A stretch of DNA of 64,000 nucleotides from Anaerococcus urinomassiliensis (GTDB lineage Bacteria > Bacillota > Clostridia > Tissierellales > Peptoniphilaceae). The stretch covers positions 1,428,689 through 1,492,688 of the forward strand of contig NZ_LT635782.1 in NCBI RefSeq assembly GCF_900128425.1. Direction: 5' to 3'. Under the pieces are notes generated by a model. The model made no database searches. It saw nothing but the letters and a program-made list of their open reading frames with translations, and was not told where the DNA came from. Shown here piece by piece: positions 17,101 through 27,700 of this stretch; position 1 is the stretch's first letter, and each line of letters starts with the position of its first letter. The translations under genes were made by a program, and so were the position numbers.

Positions 17101-19001
17101 GAAATAGCCAATATCCTATCCTTAGAGGTAAGTTTGATTAAATTATTTACAGCAGCAAGTGTATTTAATACAGCATTATGTGTCATTATAACACCTTTAG
17201 GAGTTCCTGTCGTTCCAGAAGTAAAAATCACGTACGCAATATCTGAAATATATTTTTTTTCAATAATGTCAAATGAATCACATTTTTTTAATGCTTCATT
17301 AATTCTGTCTTCATCCAATACAAAATTCACTTTAGCTTTATTCAATATTTTTAGTTGTCTTTCATATGGCTGGCTAATATCAATTGGTAAGTAGGAAAAA
17401 CCGCTCATTAATATTCCTAGAATACCAACTATTTGATTATAATTTTTATCTATTTTAATCCCTATATATGGAACTTCAGCACTTGAACAATTATTAATAA
17501 TATAATTTGATACCTTCAGAGCATCATAATAAAGTTTTTGATATGTATACTCTTTACCTCTGTATACTATAGCTATTCTGTCTGGATGTTTTATTGATTG
17601 TTCAATAAATCTATCTTGTATACGTCCCTTGATAGAAACATCTTTGTGGTTATTATAAAATTTTTCAAACGAAACTATATTTTTTCCTAAATTATTTTCC
17701 CATGAAAATGAATTTCCAGCAACTTCTGTAAGAAATCTTTCAAAACGCAAAAACATAGTATCAATTAGATCGTCATCAAAAATCCCTTCCCTTACATCCC
17801 AATTGATAGATAATGCTCTATCGGGATTCAATCCACTAACATCTTCGACTATTTGACAATCTACCCATACTTGAGGAGTCTTTGTTATTCCATACTTAAT
17901 ATTCAGACTTCTACTATCGTTCTGCAAAACACCTGTAAACACAAAGGGGGATATAAAATCTCTATTATTAGTTAATTTTTTTATATCACTAATAACATCG
18001 ATACCAGAATAGTTCCTATGATCTAAATCATCTATTAACTGTTCAAAAATAGACCTAGAATACTCCAAAAAGCTTTTTGTTTGTTCAAAATCTACTTCAA
18101 GTATATTTACATCTGTAAATTCTCCTACAATATTTTTACTATCTAGTACCGGTATTCTATTTTGTATCGGTATGTTTAATAAAAATTTTTTGTTCTCACT
18201 CCATAAACTAATAATATAAGAATATGCGGAAAGAATAACAGATGAAAACGTTAAACCATATTTAACAGACTTTCTTTTTAATGATTCTAAGCAGGAACTA
18301 TTTAAATAAAAAGTATAACGTTTAAACTCATTTCCTACACTCGTTTTTGGAGATAATCTTCCACTCCTCGGTAGTCTAGGATATGATGGGAAATTATTTA
18401 TTCTATCATTCCAATATTTTTTATCTTCTAATATTCTATTATCATTATACTCACTAACTAAATCTAAATAATCAAAGAAATCTCCTTGTTTTTTATCCAA
18501 TAATGCACCAGATAATAAAGCTTTTAGCTCTTTAAATAAAATTTGTACACTCCCAAAATCTACAAATAATAAATTTATAGATAAATGCAATATATTAAAT
18601 TTTTTTGTTTTTACTACAATTCCTTTGAAAGATTTATTAAAAACTTTATAATCTGTATTTTTGAGTTCTTCACGTATAATAGATAGTCTATTCTTAATAT
18701 CATGGTCTGTAGAATTAGAAAGATCAATCACCTCTATGTTATCAACATAATCGCAACCATTTATTATACATCTACCATTAAAAATGCTTGCTCGTAACAT
18801 CTCATGCCTACTAACTAAAATTTTCCATGAATTTAGTAGTTTGTCAGTATCACAGTCTTCTAAAAATATTTCTAAATACCCTTGGCAATCTACACCTCCC
18901 CATTTTATATCATTTTGAGAGCCTATATAATAAGAATGCTGCATCGGTGTAAGATTATGCGCCTTAATATTTTTACTATTGTCATCTATAACCTTTTTCA
19001 T
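14094..19001 (-). CDS. NRPS2: Cy-A(MT)-PCP-PCP synthetase
   Basis: 1635 aa. Order: cyclization domain (about 15-440, motif position NLLFVD near 144, normally DxxxxD); adenylation domain (about 450-1300; FTSGTTGTPKG near 597; FDLSVFNIF, LWNSVP and GGATEGGIW fit the cysteine code); a methyltransferase inserted before the last adenylation motifs (intact SAM site LEVGGGIGATT near 1074); two near-identical carrier domains with LGFDSLLLSQAAG and LGFDSLMLSQAAG (Ser near 1347 and 1433); then an unrecognised tail of about 145 aa. There is no thioesterase and no polyketide module, unlike HMWP1. Predicted job: add and cyclise a cysteine and C-methylate it. It overlaps the carrier-protein gene by one base. 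Confidence 0.9.
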   Translation of the reverse strand: MKKVIDDNSKNIKAHNLTPMQHSYYIGSQNDIKWGGVDCQGYLEIFLEDCDTDKLLNSWKILVSRHEMLRASIFNGRCIINGCDYVDNIEVIDLSNSTDHDIKNRLSIIREELKNTDYKVFNKSFKGIVVKTKKFNILHLSINLLFVDFGSVQILFKELKALLSGALLDKKQGDFFDYLDLVSEYNDNRILEDKKYWNDRINNFPSYPRLPRSGRLSPKTSVGNEFKRYTFYLNSSCLESLKRKSVKYGLTFSSVILSAYSYIISLWSENKKFLLNIPIQNRIPVLDSKNIVGEFTDVNILEVDFEQTKSFLEYSRSIFEQLIDDLDHRNYSGIDVISDIKKLTNNRDFISPFVFTGVLQNDSRSLNIKYGITKTPQVWVDCQIVEDVSGLNPDRALSINWDVREGIFDDDLIDTMFLRFERFLTEVAGNSFSWENNLGKNIVSFEKFYNNHKDVSIKGRIQDRFIEQSIKHPDRIAIVYRGKEYTYQKLYYDALKVSNYIINNCSSAEVPYIGIKIDKNYNQIVGILGILMSGFSYLPIDISQPYERQLKILNKAKVNFVLDEDRINEALKKCDSFDIIEKKYISDIAYVIFTSGTTGTPKGVIMTHNAVLNTLAAVNNLIKLTSKDRILAISEASFDLSVFNIFSLLGAGGMIVIPDSDRKNDPSHWNELIKRYEITLWNSVPAQVELLEYFCRERVVFPSLRFSLLSGDVIKAKLPENLIKIFPNSKIFSLGGATEGGIWSIYHEINPKVRELPSILYGKPLDGQSVVVIDKHLNECEIYSVGQIAIAGYSLAEGYLNDEAITKEKFIYDSDRNWRYYLTGDLGRYQKTGEIEFLGRMDNQIKINGYRIEISEIESELLKSNTVENCSVLKIDNKIIAFIIEKNSIKKHLDLYKIIYNNKNINMEDFNRCLTDAILKSVYDNLKKHEIFSVKLEKYWSIVNKTSVTKENQPILDKMLLYLEQHNYIKKIEDTFVDSNKIVSNDLWNQLCKDYNIVAPKSVTNYIKKHADNFCELLSGKMNPLVNLFPGGNTDIAEDLYKQTIISKYINNIISDVIYLHLKDTSYANILEVGGGIGATTDFILSKFAKNKYTHYEYLFTDVSTFFLNNIKQKYPYINTEIFDLNNVDEKINSNKFDVIVAVGVLNNVINIDNSLTILKEMLSDSGIIIIADPVGEHIEIDISQAFMMPKHTDSRAKSGNIFFSEEEWEESIKSCNLDLILSIPDRNSNNFYSNFGQKIFVMRKNDNKKQTYKEFLGDKLPQYMIPSEFICVDTLPLTENGKIDRKRLVDIYMETQNSSFKHGFENENKSNDKENRMFKSILKIYMDIGEVDSLTEKDNLREIGFDSLLLSQAAGEIINLYGDTYDIKFNELLKISLSECNLQDIYNYILDKEIKTNNISDSFSRTIVKIYKDVGAIESLNLGDDLRKLGFDSLMLSQAAGKIMELYAEEYDIKFDELLSVSLSDGTIDKIILYIKAAKNGKKFNQNDTEENYNNENFKTSEVVIFGDINCESYFEIVEKLKLTKFDFKKVKTFKHLVELDDCKEKIIVVFDNEFNKILNFASQKIIDRKAFKKIVAISPNLDNIYESYLGRMVICHKKSIEFIDRNPNFIDCDYKCYDNTEQLLNLILEEIDE

Positions 19002-19270
19002 TAGATTTCACCTTCAAAAATAACATCGTCATTTAATTCTATCTCGTCTAAACATTTTTCTACAAAGTCTATTGGTGTAACAAATAAAAACACGGATTTT
19101 AGTTTTATATTTATAGCATATCTTTGATTTAATATCGAGATAAACTTTGTTGCATTAAGACTGTCTAAACCTCTTTCTAATAAGTTATCGTCTTTATTGA
19201 TATCTTCATTTAAAATTTCGCACCAAATATCACAAACTATTTTCAATTTTATATCTTTCTTACTTTTCAT
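19001..19270 (-). CDS. Stand-alone peptidyl/acyl carrier protein
   Basis: 89 aa with the 4'-phosphopantetheine site in LLERGLDSLNATKF (Ser about residue 37) and the usual four-helix length. It sits between the hydrolase gene (4-base gap) and NRPS2 (1-base overlap). It would tether an intermediate in trans, perhaps for the detached cyclization protein encoded just upstream. The phosphopantetheinyl transferase at 29469-30161 should activate it. Confidence 0.85.
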   Translation of the reverse strand: MKSKKDIKLKIVCDIWCEILNEDINKDDNLLERGLDSLNATKFISILNQRYAINIKLKSVFLFVTPIDFVEKCLDEIELNDDVIFEGEI

Positions 19271-19274
19271 AAAA

Positions 19275-20294
19275 TTAGCCTATATCCTTTCTCATTTGCA
19301 ACATAACCCACTTCGATATACTTTCAATAGCTTCAGTGTCAATTTCTCCGCCGATATCTTGAAGTGGAGACTCTACTTTTTGTAAAGAATGACCCAATCC
19401 TGGGAATAGCTTTATATCTACATTTTTATTTATTTTCTTTGCGAGCTCGACGCTCTCCACAGGATTAATCCATCCATCATTAATTCCATGTAATATAAGT
19501 ACTGGTTTGCCAAACTTGCTAAAAATCTCTAAATCTCCATTCCATGAATCTAGAAAAAAATTTTCCACATAATTTGAAATGTTTAACGAATTATCTCCTA
19601 TTAGTTTTGCAACGTTCTTCCAATCTTTATTTATGTTTATTACGCCATCTGAATTTGTATCAATTCTATCGTTAAACTTTAATATCCCATTACTCGCTTT
19701 CCTTAGTAGCATTGTACTAATTGCAAACGAAACAGAGGAAGAGTTTAATTCGTATCTCTCAAAATCAAAAACATTTACTAAGCCATCATTATCACTATCT
19801 ATTTTTTCTAACTCCATAGTAACTAACTCTTCTAATATATACTGGAAGTAAGAATTCCAGCCTTTAGCAACACCTGATTGCAATATTAATCCATCTATCC
19901 CATCTACCTCTTTAATAATATTAGCTATTACTCTAACTCCTTCACTCCAACCATAAATATAAATCTTACCTACATCATTCCTATTTTTTAAATACTTCGT
20001 AATGCAAATAGCATCCTGTATTATTTTGTCAATTTGATAACCATAATTTTTGTTAAACCTAAATGTACTTACACCATTTCTTAAAAGTTCATCCGATATT
20101 ATTTTAAAATTTTTAGAAACAATCCTGTTGGAATAATAAACTGTTCCATCTTTGTCGCTTTCTCCAGAGCCATGAATGAATAAGACTATATTTTTTTCAC
20201 TATTTTTATCCTTAATATCATATTCGAATTGACCTGTTATATTTTTTTCAGCTCCCTTTATAACAATTTTTTCGGTACAAATATTTTTCATCAC
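19275..20294 (-). CDS. Alpha/beta hydrolase (thioesterase-like) with two EF-hand-like loops
   Basis: 339 aa. Alpha/beta-hydrolase signals: oxyanion loop FIHGSGESD (about 40), nucleophile elbow GWSEG (Ser about 117), acid HGINDGW (about 276) and histidine LGHSLQ (about 301). The lid region carries DSDNDGLVNVFDF (about 168) and DTNSDGVININKDW (about 214), which look like dockerin or EF-hand calcium loops. In an NRPS cluster without an integrated thioesterase this is the best candidate for product release. The start ATG at 20294 or the next codon are equally possible. Calcium binding is inferred from pattern only. Confidence 0.75.
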   Translation of the reverse strand: MMKNICTEKIVIKGAEKNITGQFEYDIKDKNSEKNIVLFIHGSGESDKDGTVYYSNRIVSKNFKIISDELLRNGVSTFRFNKNYGYQIDKIIQDAICITKYLKNRNDVGKIYIYGWSEGVRVIANIIKEVDGIDGLILQSGVAKGWNSYFQYILEELVTMELEKIDSDNDGLVNVFDFERYELNSSSVSFAISTMLLRKASNGILKFNDRIDTNSDGVININKDWKNVAKLIGDNSLNISNYVENFFLDSWNGDLEIFSKFGKPVLILHGINDGWINPVESVELAKKINKNVDIKLFPGLGHSLQKVESPLQDIGGEIDTEAIESISKWVMLQMRKDIG

Positions 20295-20308
20295 ATTATC
20301 TCCTTCGT

Positions 20309-21733
20309 CTATAAAATATTAAATTTCATATTGTTTAAAAATTTTATATAGTTATTGAAAAGCGTTTCAATATACTCTTTTTCAAATAACTCTTCTACAT
20401 AATCCCAAGAAATAACCATAGAATTTCTTATTAATCTAATATGATGATCTATTATTACTTGAGGTGTTTTACTAATAGCATAGTTTTCTGTAACAAATCC
20501 CTCCATAATAGTATCTTCTTCTATTACACTAGTCAAAACAAAAGGAGATACTATTTGTCCTAGCTTGTTTTGTTTTATATACTTAAATGACTCCATTCCA
20601 TCATATTCAATAAATTCTAGTATTTCTAAAATAGAATTTCTAATATTTTTTAAATCATGGCAAAAATTTCCACTTTTTGTATAATTTAAAACTGCTATAT
20701 TAGAAAATTCACCAATTATATCATTTTCATTTTCAATAATATTTTTTCTTCCATTCATAGTTAATATTATTGAAGATCTTTCTTCACCACTAGCTTCAGC
20801 TAAAAAACTAGCGTAACAGGTCGCAATATACATAGTCGGTGTGTATCCCAATAGTCTAAGTTTACTAAATATTTCTTTAGTTTCCTTTACAGTAAATTCA
20901 TAGCAAACCCTTTTAAAGGTTACTTTTCTTATTTCTGAAAAATCTCTTTTATATTTCAATTCTGGGATACTATATTTTTTCATTTCATCCGAAAGATACT
21001 TATGATATTCTTCCATTTCCAAATTATCTAAATATAGACTTTCTTTTCTTTTATAAATACTGTAGTTAGTGCTTGCAATTTTTTTGTGTATATCTAAAAA
21101 ATATCTATAAAATATTTCCTTGATTAGATTGTTGGCACTCCAAGCATCTAATACTATACAGTTGAATATAAAATACAATATATCGTCGCTATTTGAATCT
21201 TTATGTACATAAAAATCAAAAAGTGGCCAATCATAATACGAATATTTCTTATCAAAAATTAGATTCCTAATTTCATTATAATCGAGATTATTATCAAGTT
21301 TTTTTATTTTATATTTGTCGAATGTATCAAAAATTACGTACTTGTTAATATCAACAAAAAAACATCTTAACCCTTCATTTTCATAAATCAATTCATTTAT
21401 TATTTTTTCAAGCCTTGATATGTCTATGTTGTTTATCTTGTACTCAATATAATAAGCACAGTTAGTCCCACCCAATTCACAATCTGTATCCATCCCCAAA
21501 ATATATGACTTTTGAATAGGACTTAATTCTATTCCAGTATTAATATTTTTTAATACTTTTATAAACTGGTTTTTATTTTTTCCTATATATTCTCTAAAAT
21601 CAGAAATAAATTTATTGCTTGTTCCATCCATAGCTTTATATTTTATTTTTTTATCATCTAGATATAATCTAATATTATTTTCTCTTAAATAAATTATATA
21701 TTTTAAAACGCATACATCTGAGATCAATGCCAA
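20309..21733 (-). CDS. Stand-alone NRPS cyclization/condensation domain with N-terminal docking domain
   Basis: 474 aa. Residues 1-50 (VLKYIIYLRENNIRLYLDDK onward) resemble the TubC N-terminal docking domain that links NRPS subunits. Residues about 65-470 form a heterocyclization-type domain (IELSPIQKSYILG start; ISKTPQVIIDHH and ISWDY near the end). At the catalytic DxxxxD site the protein has NCIVLD (about 193), so the first Asp is Asn. No adenylation or carrier domain is attached. It likely acts in trans between NRPS1 and the free carrier or NRPS2. It starts 5 bases after the NRPS1 stop. Confidence 0.82.
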   Translation of the reverse strand: MALISDVCVLKYIIYLRENNIRLYLDDKKIKYKAMDGTSNKFISDFREYIGKNKNQFIKVLKNINTGIELSPIQKSYILGMDTDCELGGTNCAYYIEYKINNIDISRLEKIINELIYENEGLRCFFVDINKYVIFDTFDKYKIKKLDNNLDYNEIRNLIFDKKYSYYDWPLFDFYVHKDSNSDDILYFIFNCIVLDAWSANNLIKEIFYRYFLDIHKKIASTNYSIYKRKESLYLDNLEMEEYHKYLSDEMKKYSIPELKYKRDFSEIRKVTFKRVCYEFTVKETKEIFSKLRLLGYTPTMYIATCYASFLAEASGEERSSIILTMNGRKNIIENENDIIGEFSNIAVLNYTKSGNFCHDLKNIRNSILEILEFIEYDGMESFKYIKQNKLGQIVSPFVLTSVIEEDTIMEGFVTENYAISKTPQVIIDHHIRLIRNSMVISWDYVEELFEKEYIETLFNNYIKFLNNMKFNIL

Positions 21734-21737
21734 CCTC

Positions 21738-24700
21738 CTATTTTCTTATAGAAAAAATAAATTTAGCAAGTTCACTAGGAGTAGGTTTCTCAAAAATAGT
21801 TTTGATGCTAAGTTGAATATCAAATTTTTCATTTAATAGCTTAACTAATCTAACAACTTTAAGAGAATCTCCTCCTTCAATAAAAAAGTTACTATTACTC
21901 CTAATGCATTTTGTTGATAAAATTTTTTCAAATGATTTTATTACCTTATATTCTATGTCATAGCATTTGTTTTTTTGTACAATATTAACATTTTCATATA
22001 GAGTCTTCTTTATATTTTTATTAGAAGATATTGCTTCTATCTCAGCTTCATCTGAATCCAAAGTATCGATATAAATATTATCCCAATTATCGTTTTGAAT
22101 CATTAAATCAATAATATTTTTATATTCATCAAACATTTTTGCAATAGTATTTTCTTCAAATAATTCTTTTATATAATCCCAAGATAAATATAATCCTCCT
22201 TTTAAAACAAACACTTGATGATCTAACCAAACTTGAGATGATTGAGAAATACTATAACTTAGGTTATCAATCCACTTTTCTTCTCTACTGTCATCAATGC
22301 CAATTCCACTAGTGAATACAATTGGCATTACTGATTCGATATAATTATTGATTTTTTTTCTTATTTTTCTTTCAAATTCAATTGAACTATATAACGAATG
22401 AGAGATATCATCTAGTAACTGATTCTGAACATCAGTGATTTTAGAATATAAACTTTCTCCACACTTTTCTTTAATTTCCAATAAGTTTAAAGTTGTAAAG
22501 TCACCTATCACCCCATCTATATCATTATGAAGTTGCTCTCTATTGAACCTCGTAATATTTAATGCAAAATGTTTGTTACTTGACCATTTCTTAAGTGTTT
22601 CACTATATGCAGTAATAAGTGCAGAACTGGTAGTGAATCCATATTTTTTACAAATCTCCTTAAAAATATTCCATTTATTTTCAGATAAATAAAAATATTT
22701 TCTTACAAATCTTACTTTTTTAACGTTTCCTTCATAATTTATTAATGGTAGTTTAGGATATTCTGGAAAGCTTTCAATTCTATCTTCCCAATAATTCTTA
22801 TCTTCTATATATTTTTTTGTATGTCTCAGCTTTCCTAAGGCTAAAACATAATCTCTATAGCTTATATCAATATCCGGAATCAACTTTCCATCATACAACA
22901 TTTGCCATTGTTTTAGCACATGAAACATACTCCAGCCATCAAATATTATGTTTTCAAACCTAACATGTAGTTTGACAATGCCTTTTTTTAGCTTAGTCAC
23001 CCTAACATCAAATAAAGGCCATTTATCGTAATGTATTGTTTTATTATAAATTTCGTTTCTGATTGTATTGATTTTATCCAAAATTCTATCTTCTTCAGTA
23101 TAACTTAAATCAAAAACTTGAATTTTATAATATGGAACGTTAGGCAGTATTTGTTGCTGTCCTTCATTCAATATTATAGCCCTCATCATATCATGTTTTA
23201 TTATTAATTCATTAAAAGACTTTTCTAATTTTCCGATATCTATATTTTTCAACTCTACTTCAAAATAACAATTAGTAGATATACCGGTTAAATTATGTCC
23301 CCCATTCATTCCTATCCAATAGGCAAATTGTATGTCAGTCAGAGGAAAAGGCTTATGCCTATTATCTATATCCATTAAAATCTGATTCTTCATTTCTTCA
23401 CTATTGATATGATGTTTTTTCCTATTTCCTACTACAATAGATAGTTTTTCTATCGTCGGATTCTCAAAAATATCTTTTACTGAAATCTTAACATTATACA
23501 AACTGCTAATCTTTCCAACTATCTCAGTCGCCGTTAGAGAATCTCCACCAATAGAAAAATAATTATTGTCTACACCTATATTTTCGTTATTAAAAATATC
23601 CTTCCATATTTTTAGTATAGTAAGCTCCAATTCATTTTTAGGTTTTACATTATAATTAATTTCTAATTTTTCTTTTTTATTTTTATTCTTTAACTTATTT
23701 TTCAATTTCTTCCTATCAACTTTTCCATTTTTATTTAATGGAATGTCATCTACTTTATAGAAATTTGCAGGAATCATATAGCTTGGTATTTCATGTGATA
23801 AATAACTTCTTAATTTTTCAAAGGTAGACTTGTTTTCTTTTAAGTTAGCTATTATAAAAGTTATAAAATTAGAGCATTCTGTCCTTTTTTCACTGTTTAT
23901 ATAGAGGACTTCACAATCATTATTGTCAAAATCATCTGGTCTTACTTCGTTAAATGGCTGCTCATTTATTATATCTGCTGTAATAATAGGCAGTAGGTTA
24001 TTATTTTTTAATTCATTACCAATAATAAGTCCATTAACTTTCAACACTTTTAGTACTCCTTCTATAAGAGTCTTTTTGGCATTACTTCTGTGAATCGAGT
24101 TTAAAACTATAGCAATATCAAAATTATCTTCATCTAAAGAAGTTTCTAAGTTATCATTTATACAAACATATTTAAATTTATTATCATTCTCCAAATCAGA
24201 TAGATTATTTCTAAAGTAGATAGAACTATCAGCATAAATATACTCACTAATAAACTCTTTAAGCTCTTTAAAAATAGTAGTAGTAAGTTCACTATTTCTA
24301 GTTCCATATTCTAAGATTTTTATATTTTTTTTATTATTTAATCTTGCATAAGCCTTTATTGAATTTATAATGCTATTAATTGATTCTTCATAGCCTAAAA
24401 GTTCTTCTGTAAATTTTGACATATAGGATTTATTTGAATCTGAATAAAAGGCTTCTATAGGATCTTTTTCTCCCGACAAAATCTTTATAAGCTCCAATTC
24501 TAAATCCTTTAAATAATTGCCTATTTCATTATTGCAACTTTCTTCATTTATGAAAATCTCATCTTCTCTTAATGAATATTTTTCATTCTTAAATTCTAAA
24601 TATTTTAAAGATAAAAGTTTATTTATCCAATTTTCAATTATAAATCTATTTCTTTTTGAATCCTTAATTTTATTATAAATATCAACAATTGAGTAGCTAT

Positions 24701-27700
24701 TATTTACTAAATCAAGTTCAAAGCTTTTAAAGACATTTATAATAGTTTTGGCGACCAGCCTATTTATTTTTTCATTTTGTGTCCTTATATCCTCATAAGA
24801 GATTTCTTCCACTTCCTCAATAAAAGAAGCGTCTATTTTTTCTAAACATTTATTAGTATTAAAGTTATCAGAATCCTTGTCAATTTTTACAAAGGCTACT
24901 AGATTTTTGCTGTTTACTTTTTCTATAAAATCAACTACTACTTTTTTAACACCATCAAATTTACTTATAGCATCTTCGATTTCCCCAAGTTCAATTCTAT
25001 GACCTTTAATTTTTACTTGAGTGTCTTTTCTTCCAAGAAATTCAATAGTACCATCATTCCAAAATCTTCCATTATCTCCAGTTCTATACCACCTAATCCC
25101 ATCTTCTTCAAAATACTTATTATTAGTTAGGTCTTCATCTCCATGATAACATTTAGCGACACCTACCCCACCAATTAAAAGTTCTCCCTTAACATAATTA
25201 GGGCATATTCTACCTAATTCATCTACTACTCTATAGACTTGGTTTTTAAGTGGTCTTCCATATGGAATTGACATCCAATCTTTTGGTATTTCTCTTGGTG
25301 CATTTAAATAATTTGACCAAATTGAAGCTTCCGTTGCACCACCCATAGCAACAACTATAGAATTTTCTTTTTCGCTTATCTTATAAAATCTTCCTGGTAA
25401 GTCTTTTGCTATCCAATCTCCCGATAACATAACAATTCTAAGTGGTAAGTTTTTCTTTTCACCCTCTGCCATAGTTACGAGCATGTCAAAAAGTATAGGT
25501 ACAGAGTCCCACACACTTACCTTATATTTTTCAATAATTCTAATCCATTCATCAGAATTACGATAATTATCTTCATTAGTTGTTATTAGTGTTCCACCTA
25601 CACCAAGTACTCCAAAAATATCATATACTGATAAGTCAAAGTCTATTGCTGACACCATAAGTAACGTATCATTTGAATTAATAGAATATTTTTCATTTAA
25701 ATCATTAATAGTATTAATGGCACTTGTGTGCATGATCTCAACACCCTTTGGCACTCCTGTAGTACCTGATGTCATTATTATATAGGCTGAGTCAAAAGGT
25801 CTTACTTCTATAGGCTTATCAAGACCTAAGAATTTATCTATAGTCTTGTCTAAATCAATTAAAGAAACTTCTCTCGTATCTAGTTTGCAATCTTCTATTG
25901 TTTTATTATCACTGATTACAAACTTTATACCTATTTGTTCGTATATTTTACTTCGCCTTTCACTAGGTTGATTTATTCCAATAGCAACATATGCTGCTCC
26001 AGCAAAGAGTATTCCAAATATAGCATAAATTTGCTTGCTTGATCTCGGGAGAGTAATGCCCACATATTCTCCCTTTTTTATTCCATTTTCCTTTAAATAT
26101 CCTGCTATATTTAAGGATTTTTCATATAAGTCCATATAGGATATTTCTTCTTTAGTTTCTGAATCTATAATTGCAATTTTTTCTGGATTTTCTTTTACAT
26201 TTTTTATAAATCCGTCATATAATCTTTCATCAGGAAAGTTTAATGGAAGAATTGATTGAAGCTCTTTTTCTCTTGCTAGTTTTTGATTTTCTGATAGCAC
26301 ATCAAATTTGCTTTCCCAATTTTCTTTTTCTGTTAGTCTTAAAAGTTGTTTTTCTAAAGAATTTAACATATCATCTAACATTTTTTCAGGGAAAAGTTCA
26401 TCTACACTATCCCAGCATAATACTAAATCTCCATCTTTTATATAAGATTGGAAATCTAACCATACTCCTGGAGTTTGTGATACCATATATGTAATTTTGC
26501 CCAAAGCTTCCCTTGAAATTTCAGTTTCTAGTGGATAGTCTATGTTGCACGCAAAAACTACAGGTGCTACATTAAGGCTTGTCCCCTGTGATTTTGATAT
26601 ATCCCTTTGAACTTGTACTCCACTATAAGATGAATGACTAACATTGTCTATAAAGGTTTTGCTTATTCTATTCAAAGTTTCTAGGAAAGAAGTATCATTT
26701 TTTCTTTCATGCTCTACTAATAAGATATTTGTAAAGTCTGCCACCATATCTTTCATGTTTTCGTTTGAAAGATCTCTATTAAATAATGGTAAGTTTATAA
26801 AAAACTTATCTTGGTTAGTCCATCTTTCTAGAATTAAATCATATGCAGTTAATAAAACCATTGATGGCGTAGATTTATAGCTTGCTGCAAGCTCTTTTAT
26901 TTTGCTCCACTTATCTTTTTCAATAACTCGTTTTCTTCTAGTAAATCTTGTTTCTTTGATTTGTTCAGGATCTTTTCTTAATGGTAAATTAGGTCTTTCT
27001 ATTTCAAATGAGTCTATTTTTTCTTTCCAAAACTCTTGGTCTTTTTTATAAATTTCAGAGTCTACTTCAAGATTATTTATATAGTCTTTAAAAGTATAAC
27101 TGTTTAGATTGTCTAATTCTTTTCCTAAATACAATTCTCCTAATTCTTTTAAAAGAATACTCATACTCATGACATCGGCAACAAGTAAATCTAAATCAAA
27201 GAAAATTTTATTTCTATTCTGTGACAGATTTGCAAGTTTTAATCCTGCGACTTCTCCCATTTCTACTCTGAGTTTTCTATGCGATAAATTTTCTCGTATT
27301 TCATCTAATCTAATTTTTCTTTCTTTTTCATCTAAATTAGATAAGTCAAAAACTTCAATTTCTTCACTAAAAGGTTTATCTAATATTTCTTGCTTTCCAT
27401 CTTCTGTGAATCTTGCCCTGAGCATTGGATGTCTATATTGAAGTTTATTCCATGCATCATTCAATCTTTTACAATCTATTTCTTCTCCGTCTATTTCAAT
27501 ATAGGCATGACAACCCACTCTACCTAGAGTTTGATCATCACTTCTGCCTATAAAATAAGAATATTGAACATCTGTAAGATTGAATGAATCTTTACCATCA
27601 TTTGATTTCTTATTATCTTTTGAAGGTTTCTTAATAATTTTTGAATTATCTACTAGGTCAAACCATGAATTAAGTGTAGGCTTCTCAATGAGCTTTGCGA

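Noticed and set aside
15000..23700. Tandem carrier and repeated Cy domains considered as an assembly duplication
   Set aside because: Each copy differs in sequence and flanking domains, so these are genuine paralogous NRPS domains, not misassembly.
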